A DNA stretch of 64,000 nucleotides, taken from Siphonodentalium dalli (lineage: Eukaryota > Mollusca > Scaphopoda > Gadilida > Siphonodentaliidae). Made by a program: the position numbers and the translations under genes. This document shows, piece by piece, positions 33,230-48,199 of the stretch. Position 1 is the first letter of the stretch. Each line of letters opens with the position of its first letter. The notes beneath the pieces are model-generated. The model ran no database searches and was not told where the DNA came from. It saw only the letters and a list, made by a program, of their open reading frames with translations. Where the stretch lies: contig CP136062.1 of the NCBI GenBank assembly GCA_032622095.1, forward strand, positions 53,673,849-53,737,848, given 5' to 3'.

Positions 33230-36200
33230 TGAAACCTCCTGCACCAGACACTATACTTACCGGCGAACTGAATACTGGTGAGACCTCCTGCACAAGACAC
33301 TATACTTACCGGCGATTGGAATACTGGTGAAACATCCTGTTCCGGACACTATACTTACCGGCGATCGGAATACTGGGGAAACCTCCTGCACCGGACACTA
33401 CACATACCGCCGATCGGAATACTGGTGAAACCTCCTGTACCGGACACTATACTTACCGGCGATCGGAATATTTGTGAAACCTCCTGCACCGGACACTATA
33501 CTTACCGGCGATCGGAATACTGGTGAAACCTCCTGCACCAGACACTATACTTACCGGCGATCGATATACTGGTGAAACCTACTGCACCGGACTCTATACT
33601 TACCGGCGATCGGAATACTGGTGAAACCTCCTGCACCGGACACTATACTTACCGGCGATCGGAATACTGGTGAAACCTCCTGCACCAGACTCTATACTTA
33701 CCGGCGAACTGAATACTGGTGAAACCTCCTGCACCGGACACAATACTTACCGGCGATCGATATACTGGTGAAACCTACTGCACCGGACTCTATACTTACC
33801 GGCGATCGGAATACTGGTGAAACCTCCTGCACCGGACACTATACTTACCGGCGATCGGAATACTGGTGAAACCTCCTGCACCCCGGACACTATATTTACC
33901 GGCGATCGGAATTACGGGTGAAACCTCCTGCAACGACACTATACATACCGGCGATCGGAATACTGGTGAAACCTCCTGTACCGGACACTATACTTACCGT
34001 CGATTGGAATTGCTTGTGAAACCTCCTCCACCGGACACTATACTTACCGGCGATCGGAATTACTTGTGAAACCTCCTGCACCAGACACTATACTTACCGA
34101 CAAACTGAATACTGGTGAAACCTCCTGCGCCGGACACTATACTTACCGGCGATCGGAATACTGGTGAAACCTCCTGCACCGGACACAATACTTACCGGCG
34201 ATCGGAATACTGGTGAAACCTCCTGCACCGGAAACTAAACTTACGGCCGATCGGAATACTGGTGAAACCTCCCGCACCAGACACTATACTTACCGGCGAT
34301 CGGAATACTGGTGAAACCTCCTGCAACGACACTATACATACCGGCGATCGGAATACTGGTGAAACCTCCTGTACCGGACACTATACTTACCGTCGAGTGG
34401 AATTGCTTGTGAAACCTCCTGCACCGGACACTATACTTACCGTCGATTGGAATTACTGGTGAAACCTCCTCCACCGGACACTATACTTACCGGCGATCGG
34501 AATTACTTGTGAAACCTCCAGCACCAGACACTATACTTACCGGCGATCGGAATACTGGTGAAACCTCCTGTACCGGACACTATACTTACCGTCGATTGGA
34601 ATTGCTTGTGAAACCTCCTGCACCGGACACTATACTTACCGTCGATTGGAATTACTGGTGAAACCTCCTCCACCGGACACTATACTTACCGGCGATCGGA
34701 ATTACTTGTGAAACCTCCAGCACCAGACACTATACTTACCGGCGATCGGAATACTGATGAAACCTCCTGCACCGGACACAATACTTACCGGCGATCGGAA
34801 TACTGGTGAAACCTCCTGCACAGGACACTCTACTTACCGGTGATCGGAATGCTGTTGAAACCTCCTTCACCGGACACTATACATACCGGCGATCGGAATT
34901 ACTTGTGAAACCTCCTTCACCGGACACTATACTTACCGGCGATCGGAATACTGGTGAAACCTCCTGCACCGGACACTATACTTACCGGCGATCGGAATAC
35001 TGGTGAAACCTCCTGCACCGGACACTATACTTACCGGCGATCGGAATACTGGTGAAACCTCCTGTACCGGACACTATACTTACCGTCGATTGGAATTGCT
35101 TGTGAAACCTCCTGTACCGGACACTATACTTACCGGCGATCGGAATACTGGTGAAACCTCCTGTACCGGACACTATACTTACCGGCGATCGGAATTACTT
35201 GTGAAACCTCCTGCACCAGACACTATACTTACCGACAAACTGAATACTGGTGAAACCTCCTGCACCGGACACTATACTTACCGGCGATCGGAATACTGGT
35301 GAAACCTCCTGTACCGGAAACTATACTTACCGTCGATTGGAATTGCTTGTGAAACCTACTGTACCGGACACTATACTTACCGGCGATCGGAATACTGGTG
35401 AAACCTCCTGTACCACACTATACTTACCGGCGATCGGAATTACTTGTGAAACCTCCTGCACCAGACACTATACTTACCGACAAACTGAATACTGGTGAAA
35501 CCTCCTGCACCGGACACTATACTTACCGGCGATCGGAATACTGGTGAAACCTCCTGTACCGGACACTATACTTACCGGCGAACTGAATACTGGTGAAACC
35601 TCCTTCACCGGACACTATACTTACCGGCGATCGGAATACTGGTGAAACCTCCTGCACCGGACACTATACTTACCGGCGAACTGAATACTGGTGAAACCTC
35701 CTTCACCGGACACTATACTTACCGGCGAACTGAATACTGGTGAAACCTCCTTCACCGGACACTATACTTACCGGCGATCGGAATACTGGTGAAACCTCCT
35801 GCACCGGACACTATACTTAACGGCGATCGGAATACTTGTGAAACCTCCTGCACCGGACACTATACTTACCGGCGATCGGAATACTTGTGAAACCTCCGGC
35901 ACCGGACACTATACTTACCGGCGATCGGAATTACGGGTGAATCCTCCTGCACCGGACTCTATACTTACCGGCGATCGGAATTACGGGTGAATCCTCCTGC
36001 ACCGGACTCTATACTTACCGGCGATCGGAATTACTTGTGAAACCTCCTTCACCGGACACTATACTTACCGGCGATCGGAATACTTGTGAAACCTCCTGCA
36101 CCGGACACTATACTTACCGGCGTTCGGAATACTGGTGAAACCTCCTGCACCGGACACTATACTTACCGGCGATCGGAATACTTGTTAAACCTCCTGCACA

Positions 36201-38115
36201 GGACACTATACTTACCGGCGATCGGAATACTTGTGAAATCTCCTGCACCAGACACTATACTTACCGGCGATCGGAATACTTGTGAAACATCCTGCACCGG
36301 ACACTATACTTACCGGCGATCGGAATTACTTGTGAAACCTCCTGCACCGGACACTATACTTACCGGCGATCGGAATACTGGAGGAACCTCCTGCACCGGA
36401 CACTATACTTACCGGCGATCGGAATACTTGTGAAACCTCCTGCACCGGACACTATACTTACCGGCGATCGGAATACTTGTTAAACCTCATGCACAGGACA
36501 CTATATTTACCGGCGATCGGAATACTTGTGAAACCTCCTGCACCGGACACTATACTTACCGGCGATCGGAATACTGGTGAAACCTCCTGCACCAGACACT
36601 ATACTTACCGGCGATCGGAATACTGATGAAACCTCCTGCACCGGACACTATACTTACCGGCGATCGGAATACTTGTGAAACCTCCTACACCGGATACTAT
36701 ACTTACCGGCGATCGGAATACTGGTGAAACTTCCTGCACCGGACACTATACTTACCGGCGATCGGAATACTGATGAAACCTCCTGCACCGGACACTATAC
36801 TTACCGGCGATCGGAATACTTGTGAAACCTCCTACACCGGATACTATACTTACCGGCGATCGGAATACTTGTGAAACCTCCTGCACCAGACAATATACTT
36901 ACCGGCGAACTGAATACTGGTGAAACCTCCTGCACCGGACACTATACTTACCGGCGATCGGAATACGGGTGAAAGCTCCTGTACCGGACACTATACTTAC
37001 CGGCGATCGGAATACTGGTGAAACCTCCTGCACCGATACTATACTTACCGGCGATCGGAATACTGGTGAAACCTCCTGCACCAGACACTATACTTACCGG
37101 CGATCGGAATACTTGTGAAACCTCCTGCACCAGACACTATACATACCGGCGATCGGAATACTTGTTAAACCTCCTGTACCAGACACTATACATACCGCCG
37201 ATCGGAATACTGGTGAAACCTCCTGCACCGGATACTATACTTACCGGCGAACTGAATACTGGTGAAACCTCCTTCACCGGACACTATACTTACCGGCGAT
37301 CGGAATACTGGTGAAACCTCCTGTACCGGACACTATACATACCGGCGATCGGAATACTTGTGAAACCTCCTGCACCGATACTATACTTACCGCCGATCGG
37401 AATACTGGTGAAACTCCTGCACCGGACACTATACTTACCGGCGATCGGAATACTGGTGAAACATCCTGCATCGGACACTATACATACCGCCGATCGGAAT
37501 ACTGGTGAAACCTCCTGTACCGGACACTATACATACCGGCGATCGGAATACTTGTGAAACCTCCTGCACGGACACTATACATACCGGCGATCGGAATACT
37601 GGTGAAACCTCCTGCACGGACACTATACTTACCGGCGATCGGAATACTTGTGAAACCTCCTGTTCCGGACACTATACTTACCGGCGATCGGAATACTGGT
37701 GAAACATCCTGCACCGGACACTATACATACCGCCGATCGGAATACTTGTGAAACCTTCTGTACCGGACACTATACATACCGGCGATCGGAATACTGGTGA
37801 AACCTCCTGTACCGGACACTATACTTACCGCCGATCGGAATACTGGTGAAACCTCCTGCACCAGAGACTATACTTACCGGCGATCGGAATACTGGTTAAA
37901 CTTCCTGCACCGGACACTATATTTACCGGCGATCGGAATACTGGTGAAGCATCCCGCACCGGACACTATACTTACCGGCGATCGGAATACTGGTGAAACA
38001 TCCTGCACCGGACACTATACTTACCGGCGATCGGAATACTTGTTAAACCTCCTGTACCAGACACTATACATACCGACGATCGGAATACTGGTGAAACCTC
38101 CTGCACCAGACACTA
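33230..38115. repeat. 4.86-kb satellite block, copy 2
   Basis: Tandem near-identical copy of 28,466-33,229 with 98 extra bases (exactly two monomers) gained between about 35,800 and 35,930. Isolated differences (for example CCGTCGATCGATATAC in copy 1 against CCGGCGATCGATATAC in copy 2) show that these are two genuine copies and not an assembly repeat of one read set. Similarity ends near 38,115. Confidence 0.88.
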
Positions 38116-40200
38116 TACTTACCGGCGATCGGAATACTGGTGAAACCTCCTACACCGGACACTATACTTACCGGCGATCGGAATACTGGTGAAACCTCCT
38201 GCACCGATACTATACTTACCGGCGATCGAAATACTGGTGAAACTCCTGCACCGGACACTATACATACCGGCGATCGGAATTACTGGTGAAACCTCCTGCA
38301 CCGGACACTATACTTACCGTCGATCGGAATACTTGTTAAACCTCCTGTACCAGACACTATACATACCGACGATCGGAATACTGGTGAAACCTCCTGCACC
38401 AGACACTATACTTACCGGCGATCGGAATACTGGTGAAACCTCCTGCACCGATACTATACTTACCGGCGATCGGAATACTGGTGAAACTCCTGCACCGGAC
38501 ACTATACTTACCGGCGATCGGAATACTGGTGAAACCTCCTGCACCGGACACTATACTTACCGGAGATCGGAATACTGGTGAAACCTCCTGCACCGGACAC
38601 TATACTTACCGGCGATCGGAATACTGGTGAAACCTCCTGCACCGATACTATACTTACCGGCGATCGGAATACTGGTGAAACTCCTGCACCGGACACTATA
38701 CTTACCGGCGATCGGAATACTGGTGAAACATCCTGCACCAAACACTATACTTACCGGCGATCGGAATTACTGGTGAAACCTCCTGCACCGGACACTATAC
38801 TTACCGGCGATCGGAATTACTTGTGAAACCTCCTGCATCGGACACTATACTTACCGGCGATCGGAATACTGGTGAAACCTCCTGCACCGATACTATACTT
38901 ACCGGCGATCGGAATACTGGTGAAACATCCTGCACCAGACACTATACTTACCGGCGATCGGAATACTGGTGAAACCTCCTGCACCGATACTATACTTACC
39001 GGCGATCGGAATACTGGTGAAACATCCTGTACCGGGCACTATACTTACCGGCGATCGGAATACTGGTGAAACCTCCTGTACCGGACACTATACTTACCGC
39101 CGATCGGAATACTGGTGAAACCTCCTTCACCGGACACTATACGTACCGCCGATCGGAATGCTGGTGAAACCTCCTGTACCGGACACTATACATACCGGCG
39201 ATCGGAATACTGGTGAAACCTCCTGCACCGGACACTATACTTACCGGCGATCGGAATACTGGTGAAACATCCTGCATCGGACACTATAATTACCGGCGAT
39301 CGGAATACTGGTGAAACATCCTGCATCGGACACTATACTTACCGGCGATCGGAATGCTGGTGAAACCTCCTGCACCGGACACTATACTTACCGGCGATCG
39401 GAATACTGGTGAAACCTCCTAAACCGGACACCATACTTACCGGCGATCGGAATAATGGTGAAACCTCCTGCACCGGACACTATACTTACCGGCGATCGGA
39501 ATACTGGTGAAACATCCTGTACCGGACACTATACATACCGGCGATCGGAATACTGGTGAAACCTCCTGCACCGGACACTATACTTACCGGCGATCGGAAT
39601 ACTGGTGAAACATCCTGCACCAGACACTATACATACCGGCGATCGGAATACTGGTGAAACCTCCTGCACCGGACACTATACTTACCGGCGATCGGAATAC
39701 TGGTGAAACATCCTGCATCGGACACTATACTTACCGGCGATCGGAATACTGGTGAAACCTCCTGCATCGGACACTATACTTACCGGCGATCGGAATACTG
39801 GTGAAACCTCCTGCACCGGACACTATACTTACCGGCGATCGGAATACTGGTGAAACATCCTGTACCAGACACTATACTTACAGGCGATCTGAATACTGAT
39901 GAAACCTCCTGCACCGGACACTATACTTACCGGCGATTGGAATACTGGTGAAACCTCCTGCATCGGACACTGTACTTACCGGCGATCGGAATTACTGGTG
40001 AAACCTCCTGCACCGGACACTACACATACCGCCGATCGGAATACTGGTGAAACCTCCTGCACCGGACACTATACTTACCGGCGATCGGAATAATGGTGAA
40101 ACCTCCTGGACCAGACACTATACTTACCGCCGATCGGAATACTGGTGAAACCTCCTGCACCGGACACTATACTTACCGCCGATCGGAATACTGGTGAAAC
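38116..40200. repeat. Satellite segment rich in 48-bp monomers, then near-canonical 49-mers
   Basis: CACCGATACTATACTTACC units (48 bp) recur at about 38,205, 38,450, 38,640, 38,885 and 38,985, roughly 98-245 bp apart. From 39,100 on the monomers are almost uniform 49-mers with GAAACATCC and CATCGGACAC variants. Confidence 0.7.
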
Positions 40201-43200
40201 CTCCTTCACCGGACACTATACTTACCAGCGATCAGAATACTGGTGAAACCTCCTGCACCAGACACTATACTTACCGGCGATCAGAATACTGGTGAAACCT
40301 CCTTCACCGGACACTATACTTACCAGCGATCAGAATACTGGTGAAACCTCCTGCACCAGACACTATACTTACCAGCGATCAGAATACTGATGAAACCTCC
40401 TGCACCAGACACTATACTTACCGGCGATCAGAATACTGATGAAACCTCCTGCACCGGACACTATACTTACCAGCGATCAGAATACTGGTGAAACCTCCTT
40501 CACCGGACACTATACTTACCGGCGATCAGAATACTCGTGAAACCTCCTGTACCAGACACTATACTTACCGGCGATCAGAATACTGGTGAAACCTCCTTCA
40601 CCGGACACTATACTTACCAGCGATCAGAATACTGGTGAAAACTCCTGTACCGGACACTATACTTACCGGCGATCAGAATACTGGTGAAACCTCCTTCACC
40701 GGACACTATACTTACCGGCGATCAGAATACTGGTGAAACCTCCTGTACCGGACACTATACTTACCGGCGATCGGAATACTGGTGAAACCTCCTGCACCGG
40801 ACACTATACTTACCGGCGATCAGAATACTGGTGAAACCTCCTGCACCAGACACTATACTTACCAGCGATCAGAATACTGATGAAACCTCCTTCACCGGAC
40901 ACTATACTTACCGGCGATCAGAATACTGGTGAAACCTCCTGCACGAGACACTATACTTACCAGCGATCAGAATACTGGTGAAACCTCCTGCACCGGACAC
41001 TATACTTACCGCCGATCGGAATACTGGTGAAACCTCCTGCACGAGACACTATACTTACCAGCGATCAGAATACTGGTGAAACCTCCTGCACCAGACACTA
41101 TACTTACCAGCGATCAGAATACTGGTGAAACCTCCTGCACCAGACACTATACTTACCAGCGATCAGAATACTGGTGAAACCTCCTGTACCGGACACTATA
41201 CTTACCGGCGATCGGAATACTGGTTAAACCTCCTGCACCGGACACTATACTTACCGGCGATCAGAATACTGGTGAAACCTCCTGCACCAGACACTATACT
41301 TACCAGCGATCAGAATACTGGTGAAACCTCCTGTACCGGACACTATACTTACCGGCGATCGGAATACTGGTTAAACCTCCTGCACCGGACACTATACTTA
41401 CCAGCGATCAGAATACTGGTGAAACCTCCTTCACCTGACACTATACTTACCAGCGATCAGAATACTGGTGAAACCTCCTGCACCGGACACTATACTTACA
41501 GGCGATCAGAATACTGATGAAACCTCCTGCACCTGACACTATACTTACCAGCGATCAGAATACTGGTGAAACCTCCTGCACCGGACACTATACTTACAGG
41601 CGATCAGAATACTGATGAAACCTCCTGCACCAGACACTATACTTACCGGCGATCAGAATACTGATGAAACCTCCTGTACCGGACACTATACTTACCAGCG
41701 ATCAGAATACTGGTGAAACCTCCTGTACCAGACACTATACTTACCAGCGATCAGAATACTGGTGAAACCTCCTTCACCGGACACTATACTTACCGGCGAT
41801 CAGAATACTGGTGAAACCTCCTGTACCGGACACTATACTTACCGGCGATCGGAATATTGGTGAAACCTCCTTCACCGGACACTATACTTACCAGCGATCA
41901 GAATACTGATGAAACCTCCTTCACCGGACACTATACTTACCGGCGATCAGAATACTGATGAAACCTCCTGTACCGGACACAATACTTACCGGCGATCAGA
42001 ATACTGGTGAAACCTCCTGTACCGGACACTATACTTACCAGCGATCAGAATACTGGTGAAACCTCCTTCACCGGACACTATACTTACCAGCGATCAGAAT
42101 ACTGATGAAACCTCCTGTACCGGACACTATACTTACCGGCGATCAGAATACTGGTGAAACCTCCTGCACCAGACACTATACTTACCGGCGATCAGAATAC
42201 TGGTGAAACCTCCTTCACCGGACACTATACTTACCGGCGATCAGAATACTGATGAAACCTCCTGTACCGGACACTATACTTACCGGCGATCAGAATACTG
42301 GTGAAACCTCCTTCACCGGACACTATACTTACCGGCGATCAGAATACTGGTGAAACCTCCTTTACCGGACACTATACTTACCAGCGATCAGAATACTGAT
42401 GAAACCTCCTGTACCGGACACTATACTTACCGGCGATCAGAATACTGGTGAAACCTCCTGTACCGGACACTATACTTACCAGCGATCAGAATACTGGTGA
42501 AACCTCCTGCACCGGACACTATACTTACCAGCGATCAGAATACTGGTGAAACCTCCTGCACCAGACACTATACTTACCGGCGATCGGAATACTGGTGAAA
42601 CCTCCTGCACCAGACACTATACTTACCGGCGATCAGAATACTGATGAAACCTCCTTCACCGGACACTATACTTACCAGCGATCAAAATACTGGTGAATCC
42701 TCCTGCACCAGACACTATACTTACCAGCGATCAGAATACTGGTGAAACCTCCTGTACCGGACACTATACATACCAGCGATCAGAATACTGGTGAAACCTC
42801 CTGTACCGGACACTATACTTACCGGCGATCAGAATACTGGTGAAACCTCCTGTACCGGACACTATACTTACCGGCGATCAGAATACTGATGAAACCTCCT
42901 GTACCGGACACTATACTTACCGGCGAACTGAATACTGGTGAATCCTCCTGCACCGGACACTATACTTACCGGCGATCAGAATACTGATGAAACCTCCTGC
43001 ACCGGACACTATACTTACCGGCGATCAGAATACTGGTGAAACCTCCTGCACCGGACACTATACTTACCGGCGATCAGAATACTGGTGAAACCTCCTGCAC
43101 CAGACACTATACTTACCAGCGATTGGAATACTGGTGAAACCTCCTTCACCTGACACTATACTTACCAGCGATTGGAATACTGGTGAAACCTCCTGCACCG

Positions 43201-46200
43201 GACACTATACTTACCAGCGATCAGAAAACTGGTGAAACCTCCTTTACCGGACACTATACTTACCGGCGATCGGAATACTTGTGAAACCTCCTGCACCGGA
43301 CACTATACTTACCGGCGATCAGAATACCGATGAAACCTCCTGCACCGGACACTATACTTACCGGCGATCAGAATACTGGTGAAACCTCCTGCACCAGACA
43401 CTATACTTACCAGCGATTGGAATACTGGTGAAACCTCCTTCACCTGACACTATACTTACCAGCGATTGGAATACTTGTGAAACCTCCTGCACCGGACACT
43501 ATACTTACCAGCGATCAGAATACTGGTGAAACCTCCTGTACCGGACACTATACTTACCGGCGATCGGAATACTTGTGAAACCTCCTGCACCGGACACTAT
43601 ACTTACCAGCGATCAGAATACTGGTGAATCCTCCTGCACCTGACACTATACTTACCAGCGATCAGAATACTGGTGAATCCTCCTGTACCGGACACTATAC
43701 TTACCAGCGATCAGAATACTGGTGAAACCTCCTGCACCGGACACTATACTTACCGGCGATCGGAATACTCGTGAAACCTCCTGTACCGGACACTATACTT
43801 ACCGGCGATCGGAATACTGGTGAAACCTCCTGCACCAGACACTATACTTACCAGCGATCAGAATACTGGTGAAACCTCCTGTACCGGACACTATACTTAC
43901 CGGCGAACTGAATACTGGTGAAACCTCCTGCACCGGACACTATACTTACCGGCGATCAGAATGCTGGTGAAACCTCCTTCACCGGACACTATACTTACCG
44001 GCGATCAGAATGCTGGTGAAACCTCCTTCGCCGGACACTATACTTACCGGCGAACTGAATACTGGTGAAACCTCCTTCACCGGACACTATACTTACCGGC
44101 GATCAGAATGCTGGTGAAACCTCCTTCACCGGACACTATACTTACCGGCGAACTGAATACTGGTGAAACCTCCTTCACCGGACACTATACTTACCGGCGA
44201 TCGGAATACTGATGAAACCTCCTGTACCGGACACTATACTTACCAGCTATCGGAATACTGATGAAACCTCCTGTACCGGACACTATACTTACCATCGATC
44301 AGAATAATGGTGAAACCTCCTGCACCGGACACTATACTAACCAGCGATCAGAATACTGATGAAACCTCCTGCACCGGACACTATACTTACCAGCGATCGG
44401 AATACTGATGAAACCTCCTGTACCGGACACTATACTTACCAGCGATCGGAATACTGATGAAACCTCCTGTACCGGACACTATACTTACCATCGATCAGAA
44501 TAATGGTGAAACCTCCTGCACCGGACACTATACTAACCAGCGATCAGAATACTGATGAAACCTCCTGCACCGGACACTATACTTACCAGCGATCGGAATA
44601 CTGATGAAACCTCCTGTACCGGACACTATACTTACCAGCGATCGGAATACTGATGAAACCTCCTGTACCGGACACTATACTTACCAGCGATCAGAATACT
44701 GATGAAACCTCCTGTACCGGACACTATACTTACCAGCGATCAGAATACTGGTGAAACCTCCTGTACCGGACACTATACTTACCAGCGATCGGAATACTGA
44801 TGAAACCCCCTGTACCGGACACTATACTTACCAGCGATCAGAATACTGATGAAACCTCCTGCACCAGACACTATACTTACCAGCGATCAGAATACTGATG
44901 AAACCTCCTGCACCAGACACTATACTTACCGGCGATCGGAATACTGGTGAAACCTCCTGTACCGGACACTATACTTACCAGCGATCAGAATACTGATGAA
45001 ACCTCCTGCACCAGACACTATACTTACCAGCGATTGGAATAATGGTGAAACCTCCTGCACCAGACACTATACTTACCAGCGATTGGAATACTGATGAAAC
45101 CTCCTGCACCAGACACTATACTTACCGGCGATCGGAATACTCGTGAAACCTCCTGTACCGGACACTATACTTACCGGCGAACTGAATACTGGTGAAACCT
45201 CCTGCACCAGACACTATACTTACCGGCGATCGGAATACTCGTGAAACCTCCTGTACCGGACACTATACTTACCGGCGAACTGAATACTGGTGAAACCTCC
45301 TGCACCAGACACTATACTTACCGGCGAACTGAATACTGGTGAAACCTCCTTCACCGGACACTATACTTACCGGCGATCGGAATACTGATGAAACCTCCTG
45401 TACCGGACACTATACTTACCAGCGATCAGAATACTGATGAAACCTCCTGTACCGGACACTATACTTACCGGCGATCAGAATACTGATGAAACCTCCTGCA
45501 CCAGACACTATACTTACCAGCGATTGGAATAATGGTGAAACCTCCTGCACCAGACACTATACTTACCAGCGATCGGAATACTGATGAAACCTCCTGCACC
45601 AGACACTATACTTACCAGCGATCAGAATACTGATGAAACCTCCTGCACCAGACACTATACTTACCGGCGATCGGAATACTGGTGAAACCTCCTGTACCGG
45701 ACACTATACTTACCAGCGATCGGAATACTGATGAAACCTCCTGTACCGGACACTATACTTACCAGCGATCAGAATACTGATGAAACCTCCTGCACCAGAC
45801 ACTATACTTACCAGCGATTGGAATAATGGTGAAACCTCCTGCACCAGACACTATACTTACCAGCGATTGGAATACTGATGAAACCTCCTGCACCAGACAC
45901 TATACTTACCGGCGATCGGAATACTCGTGAAACCTCCTGTACCGGACACTATACTTACCGGCGAACTGAATACTGGTGAAACCTCCTGCACCAGACACTA
46001 TACTTACCGGCGATCGGAATACTCGTGAAACCTCCTGTACCGGACACTATACTTACCGGCGAACTGAATACTGGTGAAACCTCCTGCACCAGACACTATA
46101 CTTACCGGCGAACTGAATACTGGTGAAACCTCCTTCACCGGACACTATACTTACCGGCGATCGGAATACTGATGAAACCTCCTGTACCGGACACTATACT

Positions 46201-46880
46201 TACCAGCGATCAGAATACTGATGAAACCTCCTGCACCAGACACTATACTTACCAGCGATTGGAATAATGGTGAAACCTCCTGCACCAGACACTATACTTA
46301 CCAGCGATCAGAATACTGATGAAACCTCCTGTACCGGACACTATACTTACCAGCGATCAGAATACTGATGAAACCTCCTGTACCGGACACTATACTTACC
46401 AGCGATCAGAATACTAGTGAAACCTCCTGCACCGGACACTATACTTACCAGCGATCAGAATACTGGTGAAACCTCCTGTACCGGACACTATACTTACCGC
46501 CGATCGGAATACTGGTGAAACCTCCTGTACCGGACACTATACTTACCAGCGATTGGAATACTGATGAAACCTCCTGCACCAGACACTATACTTACCAGCG
46601 ATCAGAATACTGGTGAAACCTCCTGCACCGGACACTATACTTACCAGCGATTGGAATACTGGTGAAACCTCCTGCACCGGACACTATACTTACCAGCGAT
46701 CAGAATACTGGTGAAACCTCCTGCACCGGACACTATACTTACCGGCGATTGGAATACTGGTGAAACCTCCTGCACCGGACACTATACTTACCAGCGATCA
46801 GAATACTGGTGAAACCTCCTGCACCGGACACTATACTTACCGCCGATCGGAATACTGGTGAAACCTCCTGTACCGGACAC
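40200..46880. repeat. Variant satellite domain: CCAGCGATCAG monomers, uniform 49-bp register
   Basis: Monomers mostly read CCAGCGATCAGAATACTGGTG or CCGGCGATCAGAATACTGATG where the rest of the array reads CCGGCGATCGG. The 50-bp form is absent, so frames close about every 147 bp and only one ORF above 60 codons appears. Many changes are CG to CA or CG to TG (CCGG to CCAG, GATCGG to GATCAG, CACCGGAC to CACCAGAC or CACCTGAC). Confidence 0.85.
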
Positions 46881-48199
46881 TATACTTACCAGCGATTGGA
46901 ATGCTGGTGAAACCTCCTGTACCGGACACTATACTTACCGGCGATCGGAATACTTGTGAAACATCCTGCACCGGACACTATACATACCGCCAATCGGAAT
47001 ACTGGTGAAACCTCCTGCACCAGACACTATACATACCGGCGATCGGAATACTTGTGAAACATCCTGTACCGGACACTATACTTACCGGCGATCGGAATAC
47101 TGGTGAAACATCCTGCACCGGACACTATACTTACCGGCGATCGGAATACTGGTGAAACCTCCTGCACCGGACACTACACATACCGCCAATCGGAATACTG
47201 GTGAAACCTCCTGCACCGGACACTATACTTACCGGCGATCGGAATACTTGTGAAACCTCCTGCACCGGACACTATACTTACCGGCGATCGGAATACTGGT
47301 GAAACCTCCTTCACCAGACACTATACTTACCGGCGATCGGAATTACATGTGAAACCTCCTTCACCGGACACTATACTTACCGGCGATCGGAATACTGGTG
47401 AAACCTCCTTCACCGGACACTATACTTACCGGCGATCGGAATTACATGTTGAACCTCCTGCACCGGACACTATACTTACCGGCGATCGGAATACTGGTGA
47501 AACCTCCTTCACCAGACACTATACTTACCGGCGATCGGAATTACATGTGAAACCTCCTGCACCGGACACTATACTTACCGGCGATCGGAATACTGGTGAA
47601 ACTTCCTTCACCGGACACTATACTTACCGGCGATCGGAATTACATGTGAAACCTCCTTCACCGGACACTATACTTACCGGCGATCGGAATGCAGGTGAAA
47701 CCTCCTTCACCGGACACTATACTTACCGGCGATCAGAATGCTGGTGAAACCTCCTTCACCGGAAACTATACATACCGGCGATCGGAATACTGGTGAAACC
47801 TCCTGTACCGGACACTATACTTACCGTCGATTGGAATTGCTTGTGAAACCTCCTGCACCGGACACTATACTTACCGTCGATTGGAATTTCTTGTGAAACC
47901 TCCTGCACCGGACACTATACTTACCGTCGATTGGAATTTCTTGTGAAACCTCCTGCACCGGACACTATACTTACCGGCGATCGGAATTACTTGTGAAACC
48001 TCCTGCACCGGATACTATACTTACCGGCGATCAGAATACTGGTGAAACCTCCTGCACCAGACACTATACTTACCGGCGATCGGAATTACTTGTGAAACCT
48101 CCTGCACCGGACACTATACTTACCGGCGATCGGAATACTGGTGAAACATCCTGCACCGGACACTATACTTACCGGCGATCGGAATACTGGTGAAACCTC
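46881..48199. repeat. Satellite segment with alternating 49- and 50-bp monomers (99-bp dimer)
   Basis: At 47,250-47,747 monomers alternate between GGAATACTGGTGAAACC (49 bp) and GGAATTACATGTGAAACC (50 bp). The 99-bp dimer keeps one frame open for 165 codons as a 33-residue repeat (unit starting KPPAPDTILTGDRN). The frame starts at GTG, not ATG. The same segment recurs at 59,644 and 62,057. Confidence 0.85.
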
